A stretch of DNA of 64,000 bases from Glebionis coronaria (taxonomy: Eukaryota; Streptophyta; Magnoliopsida; Asterales; Asteraceae): the NCBI GenBank assembly GCA_025667525.1, contig CM046882.1, positions 211,528,592 through 211,592,591 on the forward strand. Direction: 5' to 3'. How positions within the stretch are numbered: the first letter of the stretch is position 1; every line of letters starts with the position of its first letter. The position numbers and the translations under genes are program-made. Below the pieces are notes generated by a model. The model was not told the DNA's origin and searched no databases. It was given only the letters and a program-made list of their open reading frames with translations. Of this stretch, positions 24,055 to 34,641 are shown one piece after another.

Positions 24055-25356
24055 CTACAGATTAATGTCATAATCCTTCAACAGTTCTAACCAATGCCTC
24101 TGTCTCATGTTCAATTCACGCTGAGTGAAGATATACTTCAAGCTCTTGTGGTCCGTGAAAATGTCACATGATTCTACATATAAGTAGTGCCTCCATATCT
24201 TCAACGCAAACACGACTGCTACAAGTTCCAAGTCATGTGCAGGATAATTTTCCTCATAAGGCTTAAGCTGCCTTGAAGCGTACGGGATCACTTTCCCATG
24301 TTGCATGAGAACACAGCCAAGTCCCTTCCCCGATGCATCACTGTAGATTTGAAATCCACCCGTACCAGATGGGAGAGTAAGAATAGGTGCAGATACTAAC
24401 TTCTGCTTCAGGTCTTCAAAGCTCTTCTCTCGTTCGTCAGTCTAGACGAATTTCTCCCCTTTCCGCATCAGTTTGGTCAATGGTAGTGCTAAACGGGAAA
24501 AGTTCTCCACGAACCTACGGTAATAACCAGTTAAGCCTAGGAAATTGCGGACTTCAGTCGCTGATGTCGGCCTCGGCCACTTAGTAATAGCCTCAACCTT
24601 CGTTGGATCCATAGTGATTCCTTCTACTGATTCAATGTGACCTAAGAATGCCACCTTGTCTAACCAGAACTCACACTTAGAGAATTTAGCATACAACTGC
24701 TTCTGGCGAAGAATCTGTAGTACTGTACGAAGATGGTCTTCGTGTTCCTCCTTGGACTTAGAGAAAATCAGAATGTCATCGATAAAGACAATGACGAACT
24801 CGTCCAGAAGTTCATGGAAGATTCTGTTCATCAGATCCATGAACACTGCTGGAGCATTGGTAAGGCCAAATGGCATGACTACAAATTCGTAGTGGCCATA
24901 GCATGTACAGAAAGCAGTCTTGGCGATGTCCGGCTCCTTAACCTGTAGCTGATGATAGCCTGACCTTAGATCGATCTTGAAGAAGTGTTTGGCCCCTTAG
25001 AGTTGGTCAAACAGATCGTCCATACGTGGGAGTGGATACCTATTCATTGTGTTAATATTGTTTAGCTCGCGATAGTCTATACAAAGACGCATATTGTCGT
25101 CCTTCTTCTTAACAAATAAGACTGGTGCGCCCCATGGAGATGCGCTCGGTAGAATGAAACCTCGTTCCAGAAGTTATTGCAGTTGATCCTTCTGCTCCTT
25201 TAACTCTATGTCAGCCATGCGATAACGAGCCTTAGAAATCGACTCAGCTCCTGGGATGAGCTCGATATTGTATTCCACTTCACGTGCAGGTGGTATGCCC
25301 GGAAGTTCTTCTGGAAATACATCTGGAAATTCTGACACTATCGGTTGATCCTGAAT
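24055..25356 (-). pseudogene. Element C reverse transcriptase and RNase H
   Basis: Minus strand, frame shared with gag. Reverse transcriptase motifs are [46 protein letters not shown] and the catalytic [10 protein letters not shown]. RNase H follows with [29 protein letters not shown] and [10 protein letters not shown]. Stops interrupt at 25174-25176, 24997-24999, 24442-24444 and 24055-24057; several are one transition away from the expected Gln or Trp codon. The nearest relative in the window is element E. Confidence 0.9.
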
Positions 25357-26090
25357 TTATGGGGATTCAGCATCCATGTCATGAATAGTAGCTAGATAGC
25401 CCTCGCACCCATGTGACAGTTGTGCACGTGCTTGCAGGGTTGATATGATTTGTATAGACCTGCCGGGTACGAACCCGTTATGAATGTACTCTGGCGCATT
25501 AACATCACCGAAAATGACTCGATATGAATGGCAGTCTATGGTAGCATGATGCTTGGATAGCCAATCCATGCCCAAAATCATGTCAAAATGATTCATGTCC
25601 AGCGGAAGTGCGTCAACAGGACGAACCTTGTCATCAAACTCTAGGGGAAGGCTCTTGTACACATAGGTTATAAGTACAGAGTCTCTCAAAGGCGTGGAAA
25701 TACTGAGTCTAATCCCTAGTGGCATGGGGAGTATCCTAACATTCTTGGCATAAGCAGTAGAAATGACCGAGTGAGTAGCACCCGTATCAAACAGAACACA
25801 TGCAGCTTGACCATACATAAACAAGATTCCAGTGATGGTACCTGTAGACTTGTTGGCCTGATTGCGAGATGTCGTGTAAACGCGCCCAGTAGTAGGAGGC
25901 AGCTCGGTATCAGCATGTCCTGATGTGCCCTCCATCTCGCCCTTAAGGCAGTCCTTCATGCGATGGCCAGGAAGACCACACTTGAAGCATGCGTCACTGT
26001 CGCGGCGACATGGACCTAGGTGCCTACGGTGGCAAGTAGAGCAAAGAGGATGAGTATATCCTCCAGCAGGTGTTCTGACTGGCTGAGAAC
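25357..26090 (-). pseudogene. Element C nucleocapsid knuckle and protease (exon-like block 4)
   Basis: Begins just after intron-like segment 3 and runs to a TAA at 25357-25359. It holds a CCHC knuckle, CFKCGLPGHRMKDC, preceded by a Cys/His-rich CSTCHRRHLGPC. The protease has the catalytic LFDTGATHSVIS and the second block FDMILGMDWL. The frame of this block equals the gag frame only if the three upstream intron-like segments are removed or happen to sum to a multiple of three; they total 219 nt. Confidence 0.85.
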
Positions 26091-26163
26091 CTGATAAAAC
26101 ATTATACATGAGAAATGATAATAGGGTACAAAGGACAATGGAGATAATCATAAGATTGAATAC
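26091..26163 (-). other. Intron-like segment 3 in gag of element C (73 nt)
   Basis: On the minus strand it begins GTATTC at 26163 and ends TTTTATCAG at 26091. It is AT-rich. Removing it joins the Val-Thr-Gly reading to Ser-Gln-Pro in frame. The following words GTTCTCAGCC also occur in the upstream block, so a small local duplication is an alternative. Confidence 0.55.
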
Positions 26164-26243
26164 CAGTGACAGCTGGACGGTTAGGCTGAGAACCTCTCTG
26201 GTTCTGGTCCCTACCGTTACCATGATTCCTGGTAGAAGATTTG

Positions 26244-26305
26244 CTAATGTGTCAGAATTAATAATTATAACATGTAATCATAAGAAAATGTGTAAGTAAA
26301 AGGAC
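26244..26305 (-). other. Intron-like segment 2 in gag of element C (62 nt)
   Basis: Begins GTCCTTTTAC at 26305 and ends CACATTAG at 26244 (minus strand), AT-rich, with CTGAC and TTAATT branch-point-like words near the 3' end. Removing it keeps a Ser/Asn/Gly/Arg-rich reading frame open on both sides. It is short for a plant intron and the donor is weak. Confidence 0.5.
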
Positions 26306-26455
26306 CTGCTAATGTTGAAGTGTCCAGCGTTGTTACGGTAATTATCATTACCGCCACGCCTATCCGTAGAAGAACGGTCGTTGGTCTTACCGTTTCCCTT
26401 GGGCTGATTAGGCTGCTGCTGAGTAGCCGGCTGAGACCGGTTCCCAGTCTTCTGT

Positions 26456-26539
26456 CTAGAAGATACAATTTAAATAGATGAATTATTGACATATACTGAA
26501 AGAATACGGAGTGGTCACCGCTTGAATACGAATGTTTAC
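26456..26539 (-). other. Intron-like segment 1 in gag of element C (84 nt)
   Basis: Begins GTAAAC at 26539 after AGAG and ends TATCTTCTAG at 26456 (minus strand). The flanking coding sequence is of normal composition and the segment is AT-rich. Removing it joins Asp-Lys-Arg to Gln-Lys-Thr in frame. Of the three it has the best donor. Confidence 0.6.
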
Positions 26540-27267
26540 CTCTTATCGGGTCTTTCTGCTTCCCCGAACTCATCTCTCTCCTGCAGCATCTCCAGCTTAC
26601 GTGTTGCATTGGCCACTTGTGCTACCGTGTTGAACGTAGCACACACCAAGTTGTTTGCGACCGATGTCCGAAGAGCCCACTTGAAGTGGTGTGCCTGCTC
26701 TTCAGGAGTACCTGCTGCTGCACCAAGGAACCCAGCTAAGCGAAGAAAGCGTTACATGAACTCGTTGCTATTCTTCCCAGCTCTCTGTCGGATCCCATGG
26801 TACTCCCTCTTCAGCTTGTCTTGCTCAGCCTTGGGAAAGAACTTCTCCAACACCCTATCCCTAAACTGAGCCCATGTCAAACCTGCCACCCAATCATCAC
26901 CTCCCTCATACTGCTTCAGTTCTATCCACCATGCTAACACATCACCTTCGAACAGGTAGCATGCCAACCTCGACTTGAAAACGGGGCCACAGCCCATAGC
27001 ATCGAAGATCTTCTCAATGTGAGCCAACCAGCTTTCAGCTTCACTAGGGCTATTTGTTCTCTCGAAAGCTCGAGGACGGAGCATGTTGAATCTCTCCAGC
27101 CATGTGGCCAATGTCGCTGGAAGAGGAGGAGGAGGTACTGGGTGATGCTGCTGATTGTTGGCAACCTGAACCTCAGCCCTGATCTCCTTCCTCAGCTGAG
27201 GAAGCATAGCTTGCATTGCAGATTGGATTGCTGCATTGAGTTGTTCCTGCTCGCGTGTGAGAACCAT
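26540..27267 (-). pseudogene. Element C gag, capsid part
   Basis: Minus strand; the likely start is the ATG at 27267 (MVLTREQEQL). The capsid-like region includes FERTNSPSEAESWLAHIEKIF, read here only in part, then AWWIELKQYEGG and WAQFRDRVLEKFFP, typical of Ty3/gypsy gag. A TAA at 26752-26754 interrupts it; the same frame continues with RFLRLAGFLGAAAGTPEEQA to the first intron-like segment. The blocks between introns (26306-26455 and 26164-26243) encode a Gln/Asn/Gly/Arg-rich linker before the knuckle. Confidence 0.85.
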
Positions 27268-27697
27268 CTGACAGTATAACATAAAATACATGATTAAACT
27301 GATCAAAACATAAACTATATACATGAAAAAAAAAATTATACCAATAAATCATGAGAAAAAATTTATGCAGGAAAATTTGTACATGAATGCATGATGCAGT
27401 TTTATGAAAACTTTCGTATGCGGGAGAGTGAACGCCTATGGTCAGTTCACTTAAAACAAAAGACATGGCGAGGGGACACCTATGGGTCGGTCCCAAATTT
27501 AAAAGTTTCGATAAAACACATGAGACAAAATAGGGCCAGTCCTGTACCATCCATTACTTAGTCATAAACTTGCGACAATGACATATATATGTATGCATGA
27601 AAATGATGAATGCATGAAAACCGACTATCAGTTCTAGGAAGACCATAGTGACTACTAACTTATCACAGGTGATGTTTTGAGAGCCTACAGGTTGAAG
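27268..27697 (-). other. Leader of element C between primer site and gag
   Basis: About 430 nt without a convincing gene. On the minus strand it ends in a run of T/A followed by ACTGTCAG directly before the gag ATG, which could be a splice acceptor, but no donor stands out. Two short frames seen here read out of LTR sequence and are not genes. Confidence 0.6.
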
Positions 27698-27714
27698 CCT
27701 TCGCTCTGATACCA
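27698..27714 (-). other. Primer binding site of element C
   Basis: TGGTATCAGAGCGAAGG on the minus strand starts four bases after the 5' LTR end TGTTACA. The first twelve bases are the usual initiator-Met-type site of plant elements. Confidence 0.92.
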
Positions 27715-27718
27715 TAAT

Positions 27719-30600
27719 TGTAACACCCCATTTTGATAAATGGAATGTCACGCGTGATTATGGCGTGTCATCAATGCATGCAAGGTAATATATAGTAAAC
27801 ATACATGACCATAGGGAAAACCGGAATCAAACATCGGTTCGCAAAAAAAGCCCAAAACATATATAAAGTAAATGAACTAGGGAAGACTAAACAAGCATAA
27901 GTAAATGAAGGAAAAAGGAGAAGAAGTCTATGGCAGCTTCCATCCTATGCACGTCCTCCAAATGCTCGAGTCTTGGGTACATGCCGTTTTGGGACATGGA
28001 AAGGAAAGTAACGGCTGAGCAAAACGCCCAGTGCACGGATATAGACATAGTATGAATGACTGAAACATAATAAAGACTTAATAGCAGCGGAAATGTATAA
28101 GTCCTGGAAAACCTGGAACATGTTCATAAAACTGGTTTTATAGTTTGAAAAGCCTTATGTTTATCTTATGAAAATTGTTTAACATGCTAACCATTAGCCA
28201 ATATAGGTCATGAGAAATCAACGTGCATGAATACTTGGAGGGGTGACCTCGTCATGCAAATTAGAGGGGATGCCTCTAATTTAATATACTGGTTTTGGGT
28301 AGGAGGGAGCAGCTCCTTGTGAAGGATGCAAGGCACACACCACATTCACACTGAGTAATATGCTGAAAACATGTAAACTAGGATGCACCCATACGCCCCA
28401 CATGATAATAATAATTATATGTCCAAAAGCTGAAGGGACGCCACGAGCTATCACTCGGTCGTGGTGGAGTCATAACATTGGTGCCTCTAGTGTTATGGTT
28501 ATGGTACCTCCATAACTAGGTGAAACTGGTCATGCATGTATATGGATTTAGGTATCTAATTAAACATAAGCAATTCAAAAACATATACTGGGGAAAACAG
28601 TTGGCTTCATACGGGGAATCCTAATAAGGAAGAATGTCCATACTGAAAGGACGGAGAATCCGTACCATATGTCCAGTGAACGAAGAAGACGAACGGAAGA
28701 GAGTCCTACTTCGGTATCACTAATTCTACATAAATACATACGTGTATAAGTATCTGATTACTGAGTATGTAACTAGTTTTATATCATGTCCTAGCTTGTT
28801 TTATATGTTCATGTCATGTTTTACTGATTTAAGATTTATACTGTGTTTATCATATATTCTGTCTATTCTGATTAAGTATTACTTGTATTTCATGTATTAT
28901 TATACTTGTTGTGTAATAATAAGTAACTTTCTAAAAATAGAAGGTTTCCAAAAATAGAAAGTTTCAAAAAAAAGAAAGTTACTAAAAATAGAAAGTTTCC
29001 AAAAATAGAAAGTTTCCAAAAATAGAATGTTTCCAAAAATAGAATTACTGCTTAAAATAGACAAGTTTCTAAAAATAGAAAGTTTCCATAAATAGATTAG
29101 CTGTCTTAAATAAATAAGTTTCTAAAAATAGAAAGTTTCCATAATTAGATATAAGTTGGATAATTAAGCTAATTATATAAGCTTAAGTATTTTCTGATTA
29201 ATATTCTAAGTCATGTGATTATATAGTATAGTTTATTAATTATTTCATGTAAATTAAATAAACTATAGGTTTTAAGTATTTAATTAAATATAGCATGATT
29301 AATTAAATAAAGGTAAAATAAATACTTAGGTTAAAACATGTATTATTATCTATTAATAAATAACCTAAGTCATGTAAATTAATTAATTATAAGTCATGAT
29401 TTTAATAATTAATTAATTATATACTCTAATTAAAAGATAACTACTTAGGTTAAAATTCATGAATTAATAATTAAATTAATAACCTAAGTCATGTAAATTA
29501 AATTAATCATGTTCATGCTTTTAATTAATTTAATTTAAATCTTGTAAAAATAATATAACTTGTAAAAATAATAAACCTTGAAAAATAACTCATGAACCGG
29601 ACCGTGTTTTTATTCTAACATGTGAACCGGACCCGTGTTTAAAACCCATGAACCGGACCCGTAACCATCACCATACCCCGACCTAGGTCGGGGTTTTCCC
29701 TTCCTTGCTGCTGCCGTGACCCGAGACCACCCAAAGCACCACCAAACCGAGACCATGTGGTCTCGGTGGTGCGAGTAAACCCAAGCCGAGACCCCTTTTG
29801 GGGCTCTGTTAGGCTTCGGCCATGACAAACACCCCTAAACACTTAAGTGATTTAAACCCCATGATTAAATAACATGTTTATATCTTGTTTTTAATTAATT
29901 ATTAAAAACATTCATGATTTTATGTGATACACAAATCAAAACATAAAAAGAAAAAAGGTTAAAGGTTATACCAATCACGTGAATTGAATGAGGATGAACA
30001 CACAACGATCCTTGCAATAAAACAAAGACCAAAATCGAACCGAATGACCACTTTGGTGATGCTAAACCCGGCGGCCAAAGATAAAGGAAGAAGGAAAAGA
30101 TTTTTAGGGTTTTCTTGTTTTCACTAAATGTGTTAACTGAAAATAACTTTTCCTTAAATTCCATGTTTAGTAAAATTATGGGCTTGGCCCCTTTGGTCTT
30201 GTGTGTCCGCGGGTAGGGGCCCACATAAGGGTAACCCGTACATTTCTCGTGACTAAAATAATAGTGTGTTCTCGTGTTCATGTTTTTACGTGATTTAATT
30301 TGTTATCGATCGTGACTTGATATATTTATTCATGATCGTAATAAATATACATACATACGTAATATAAAGCTCGTGGTTAATTTACATTCATGATTTCATG
30401 TTCGTATGTTCGTGAATGTAATTATTATTGGAATAATTATCGTGTGTTAATACGTAATAAATACTTATCGTGTTATAACACGTACGTAAATACTTGTAAC
30501 TCTTGTTCATCAAACGTAAGCGTGCTATAAAAGGAAAGTCTTAATCTTGTACGTACTATCGTAAGGGTACTATTCATGGTAAAAGCATGCGGGTTTTACA
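27719..30600 (-). mobile_element. 5' LTR of element C (2882 bp)
   Basis: Reads TGTAAAACC (ending at 30600) to GGGGTGTTACA (27719) on the minus strand. It is the uninterrupted partner of 7474-8341 plus 20422-22433. The 17-bp array is at 28925-29145. The first palindrome (29676-29693) is perfect here, the second (29746-29767) is unchanged, and the third stem is at 29788-29806. A CGTGATTA/CGTAATA-rich segment occupies about 30270-30500. Confidence 0.94.
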
Positions 30601-30605
30601 CTTTC
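30601..30605. repeat. Target-site duplication of element C, right copy
   Basis: CTTTC, matching CTTTT at 7469-7473 in four of five bases. On the coding strand it is GAAAG inside the D ORF, and the right copy gives the more plausible ancestral sequence. Confidence 0.75.
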
Positions 30606-30662
30606 ACTGAGTGGAACGAGTGCAAGATCGAGTTGTAGTTGTTGTTCTTCGGTGATCGACAT
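30601..30662 (-). pseudogene. Element D extra ORF, true N-terminal piece
   Basis: ATG at 30660-30662 on the minus strand starts MSITEEQQLQLDLALVPLSE, which runs directly into the C insertion. Counting the TSD once, it joins the frame at 7468 without a stop. The start is chosen because the frame upstream is non-coding and this ATG follows an A-rich GCAAGAAA context. Gln/Leu-rich composition only; no signal peptide. Confidence 0.7.
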
Positions 30663-31115
30663 TTTCTTGCTTAAAAAACAACATATGCAAATGATAGATA
30701 AAGAATTATATATGTCATACATCATGTAGTCATTTTGCATGGAGAAACGTGTCAAGTCACATAAATTTGCTTGATGACGTTATCTTAGAACAAATCCTAA
30801 ATCATTTTATACTTATCATATCAAATGTTGTCGGATTAAACTTAGAGAAACGTGCATTATGTCAAATTTGAGAAGAATCTATACTTACCGATTTTTATGT
30901 TTTAAAACTCTTAATCTCGCAATGTTCATATTGGTTCCACATATCACAAAGTCTATTAGTCCCGGTTGTCACAATGTAGTCATATGATATTTATGGCAAT
31001 GTTGCATAAGTATCGCAATGTCAAACTGTCGTAATGACAACCTGTCGTAATGTCAATATATATCACATGTGTCGCAATAACAATCCAACATTTCCATCGC
31101 AATAACAGTTAAACA
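30663..31115 (-). other. Element D spacer between pol and the extra ORF, left part
   Basis: No gene. The section from about 30940 to 31115 holds the left end of an array of TCGCAAT words (ATTGCGA on the element's own strand), which continues at 42996 beyond element E. The first 270 bases upstream of the ORF show nothing I recognise. Confidence 0.7.
31111..31115. repeat. Target-site duplication of element E, left copy
   Basis: AAACA, identical to 42991-42995. Confidence 0.9.
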
Positions 31116-33898
31116 TCTAACACCCCACCAAATGCTATGCGCAACGGAACTACAACATTTGGGTGCTAGGCAGTTATCATTGCACACAAGATATATCGAA
31201 CGACTCCAAAGAGACGTCAAAGTTTGAACTTAAATTTAAAAATTGTTAAAAAGTTACATGTCTACGGTTTTCCAACCCCAAATGATACAACAGAGTTTGC
31301 GTTTCGATCCCCATGAATCTCAACTCCAAAAGTTACAATTTTCACAACAACAAGACATAAAGTTTAAAAATGTTCAAGTAATAATGGGCGGAAAAACAAG
31401 TAGACTCCAAGCCCCACACACAACTTCCATCCAATGCATGCTCCATGCTACACTTCATCGGTTACCTGAAACACATGCTAAATTTGGTCAACAAAAACGT
31501 TGAGTGGAATTCATAGGTTTTACAATTCATTTTGAACATATGTGTAATAAAACCATTCACGATCAATCATAGACTTGTCGATCAAACAATCTATATTCAA
31601 GGTTCGGAAAATTGTGTTTAAGCTCATGATACTAAACCGTTAACTCAATCACCCGCATAATAATTACTGGCGTGACTCAGATGAAACCAGTGCCCCTACT
31701 AAGGCATCAGTTGCAATTATACCTTATCTCTTATCACAAATATCCGTCCGCAGGGGGTATCAACGTACTAGCCCTCGTCTCGGATAGGGTAGTCAACCCC
31801 ATAGTACTATCACTTTGTATAAGCGGATATTTCTAATCCACGCTAGGACTAAACAATAGTTAACAGTTCCTGAATTTAGGACCTTTTGCAACTAGGTACT
31901 CAACACAATTTCAAAGGCAACATTCGGGTCCAACAATCATTCATGGCATATGTTCATTTTGAAAACTAGCATGCATTTCCCTCGTGGGTAAAACAATTTG
32001 AAATAATAATAAGCGAGGCTATAAATTCACACCTTATATAACAAGTAGTCGATAATTTGAGTGGCGGTCACTGACGACGATAAGGATGCCCGGGTAAATC
32101 AACACCTATCAAACCAATAACGCGTAATGAGTAATCTCATCTATAAACCTTAAGGTACTGTATATAATACATACATATTAGTCACTTGTGATAATTACAA
32201 CTCACACCAAAAACAAAACAAACAAGTGTTACTCGTTTTATACCATTCGTTCATGTTATTAACGTTATTCATTTTTACGCATTTTTCGCCGATACTTACC
32301 AAAAGTACGGACTGTTTTACTAGACTTAAACCTTTTTATAAAAATTGAGAAAATTCTCAAAAATACCTTAAGACCTGTAGAAAACACATGTTTAATCCCA
32401 TTAAAAGTTTTCGCTTTTACGACCCGTTACTCAACACTTTACCAAAACTACGTTTTTCGGACTGAAATTGTACTTTGACCAAGTCGGACTCATTTGACCC
32501 GTTTAAAATACTCCATTGACCCATTTGACACCTAAGTCTTATAATAGACTCAAATATGCAGGTTTGAGACCAAAAATCAACCCTTGAACATTTACCAAAC
32601 TATACCTATAGTCCCCGGGATTTGACCTAAAACCAAGCATAATTTCGGATCATGACGGTTTTCATCTCCCGGTACACGAATTTCAAAACATCGTAACTTT
32701 TGACTCGTTAGGAGTCTTAAGCTCTATCTTATACCAAATCGAAGCTAAGAAGACACTCTACAACTACATCCTAACCACAAGACCTGTTTATAAAATAATT
32801 TTTACGAAAACACCTCAAAATTTCTGCCTAAAATCACCTATACCAAAATCATCCCAACGCTCGTTTTCAAACCCATTTATCAACACTAGACATCAAACTA
32901 AGTACTCCTAATCATACTCAAACACCATAATCAGTCCTAAACCCCTATTAACCAAAATCATCATAAAACCCAATCACAAAGATAAACATGCAAATGGTTT
33001 TACCCATTTAAAAACATGTAAAAACAAGTATACATACAATATCCATCATCAAAACAACAACCACCATGATCCCCCAAACACCCCCCTTGTGCCGTGGGGT
33101 TTGGGTGATCAAAACCCATCAATCAAATTGATTTTGGTTGATTTTTTTAGTGATTTAACATCATCCATACATGAATTAAACATGCAAATGCCTAATTAAC
33201 ATCAAAATAAACTTTTGAAAAATCTTTAATTTTTGGAAAATTCATGTTAATGCATGTTAGATTAAACCATGGATACACTTACAAAAGGTTTTTAAGATGT
33301 GGTCTTTAATTGGAATTAATCAAAACCAAGAAAAATTGAAGGTGGTGGTGGTTTGGTGGTGTTTGGCCGGCGGCCTATAGAGAGAAAAGAGAGGGTGGTG
33401 AAAATTTTTGGGGTAAAAATGTTTAGTGTGTGTCCCACTTGTCCTTTTTGTAAAATGGGAGGGACCTTGGGTGCAATATAGGCTTTCTTTTGTCCTTAAG
33501 CAAAAACGACCTTATAAGTTTACGGGATTGACTCACTAGTCATTTTTGAAAATTTTACGGGAGTCGGGGATCATCCCGAACACTCCAAAATATTTTTAGG
33601 ACACTTTAAATGTACCCGAAAAGCAATAAAACTCACCCGACTCGACTTAACACGAACGGAAAGTAAAATTCTCGAAAAATTACAATATCGCTAAAACGAC
33701 AATAATCATAGAAATTTGGGCATCCATCGGGATCGTATTCGTCATCGTCCTTCTTAAATCGTCAATCGTCAAAATTATAACCTCGAATATCGGTTTCAAC
33801 CAAAATGATAAAATATATAGCAAATAAAATTTATTAAAAATTTCAAAAATAAGCGTAATTTAGGGTAATGTAAGTGACCTCGGTTCTAGGGTATCACA
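31116..33898 (-). mobile_element. 3' LTR of element E (2783 bp)
   Basis: On the minus strand TGTGATACCC (ending at 33898) to GGGGTGTTAGA (31116). The terminal GA instead of CA is shared by both LTRs. The 86-codon plus-strand frame at 31243-31503 recurs at 40331-40591 only because the LTRs are duplicates, so I do not call it a gene. Confidence 0.94.
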
Positions 33899-33917
33899 TC
33901 CACCCCTCCTTAAAGAG
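33899..33917 (-). other. Polypurine tract of element E
   Basis: CTCTTTAAGGAGGGGTGGA on the minus strand, directly before the 3' LTR start. Confidence 0.88.
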
Positions 33918-33949
33918 AGCGACGTCCCGACGCTCGCCTCTTCTTATAC

Positions 33950-34641
33950 TCACATTTCGTGCCGCTGGAACAGATGAGGATACATTTCCTTGAAAAAGTC
34001 CTCACGTTCCCAGGTGTATTCCGGTCCACGCCTAGAATTCCATCGAACCTTCACAATGGGAATTCTACTATGCTTCAGCCTCTTGACCTCTCGGTCCATC
34101 ATTTCCACGGGTTCTTCCACGAAATGCATTTTGTCGTCCAGTTGAATCTCGTCCAAAGGAATCACCAATTCCTTATCCGCCAAACTCTTCTTCAGATTTG
34201 ATACGTGAAACGTGTCGTGAATAGCACTAAGCTCGCTCGGCAACTCTAACTTATACGCTACGGGTTCAATTCGTTTAACGATCTTAAATGGTCCAATATA
34301 CCTCGGAATCAACTTTCCTTTCTTCCCAAAACGAATTACACCCTTCCATGGCGAAACCTTAAGCATAACCATATCTCCGACTTCAAATTCAACGGTTTTC
34401 TTCTGTTATCGGCATAATTCTTCTGTCGGCTTCTCGCAGCAAGTAATCGGTTCTTGATTTGCACAATCTTCTCTGTCGTCTCTAAAACCATTTCGGGTCC
34501 AGTCAATTGACTTTCTCCTACTTCACTCCAACACACAGGTGATCTACACTTCCTTCCATACAATGCTTCGAACAGTGCAGCCTTGATGCTCGCATGGTAA
34601 CTATTATTATACGAAAACTCCACTAAAGGCAAGTGGCGTTC
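33950..34641 (-). pseudogene. Element E integrase C-terminal part and chromodomain
   Basis: Continues integrase after the TAG at 34642-34644 ([27 protein letters not shown]). Near 34391 one base is missing, so the frame shifts between [11 protein letters not shown] and [11 protein letters not shown]. The remaining frame has [28 protein letters not shown] and a chromodomain with [19 protein letters not shown], ending at 33950. Chromodomains are thought to steer integration to heterochromatin; here that is family knowledge only. Confidence 0.9.

Larger units (their letters stand above)
7474..30600 (-). mobile_element. Element C, Ty3/gypsy chromovirus, complete but interrupted
   Basis: A minus-strand element with 3' LTR at 7474-8341 plus 20422-22433, polypurine tract, pol, gag, primer site and 5' LTR at 27719-30600. 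Removing B (8342-20421 and one TSD copy) leaves an element of about 11 kb. Gag, CCHC knuckle, protease, reverse transcriptase, RNase H, integrase and a chromodomain-like tail are recognisable. It is inactive: at least ten in-frame stops and a deletion in integrase. It lies in the N-terminal part of element D's extra ORF. Confidence 0.9.

Noticed and set aside
27698..27714. tRNA gene fragment
   Set aside because: It matches only the 3' end of initiator Met tRNA and abuts an LTR, so it is a primer binding site.
31243..31503. 86-codon plus-strand frame, repeated at 40331-40591
   Set aside because: It lies in both LTRs of E, so the repetition follows from LTR duplication. It has no family motifs and runs against the element's strand.
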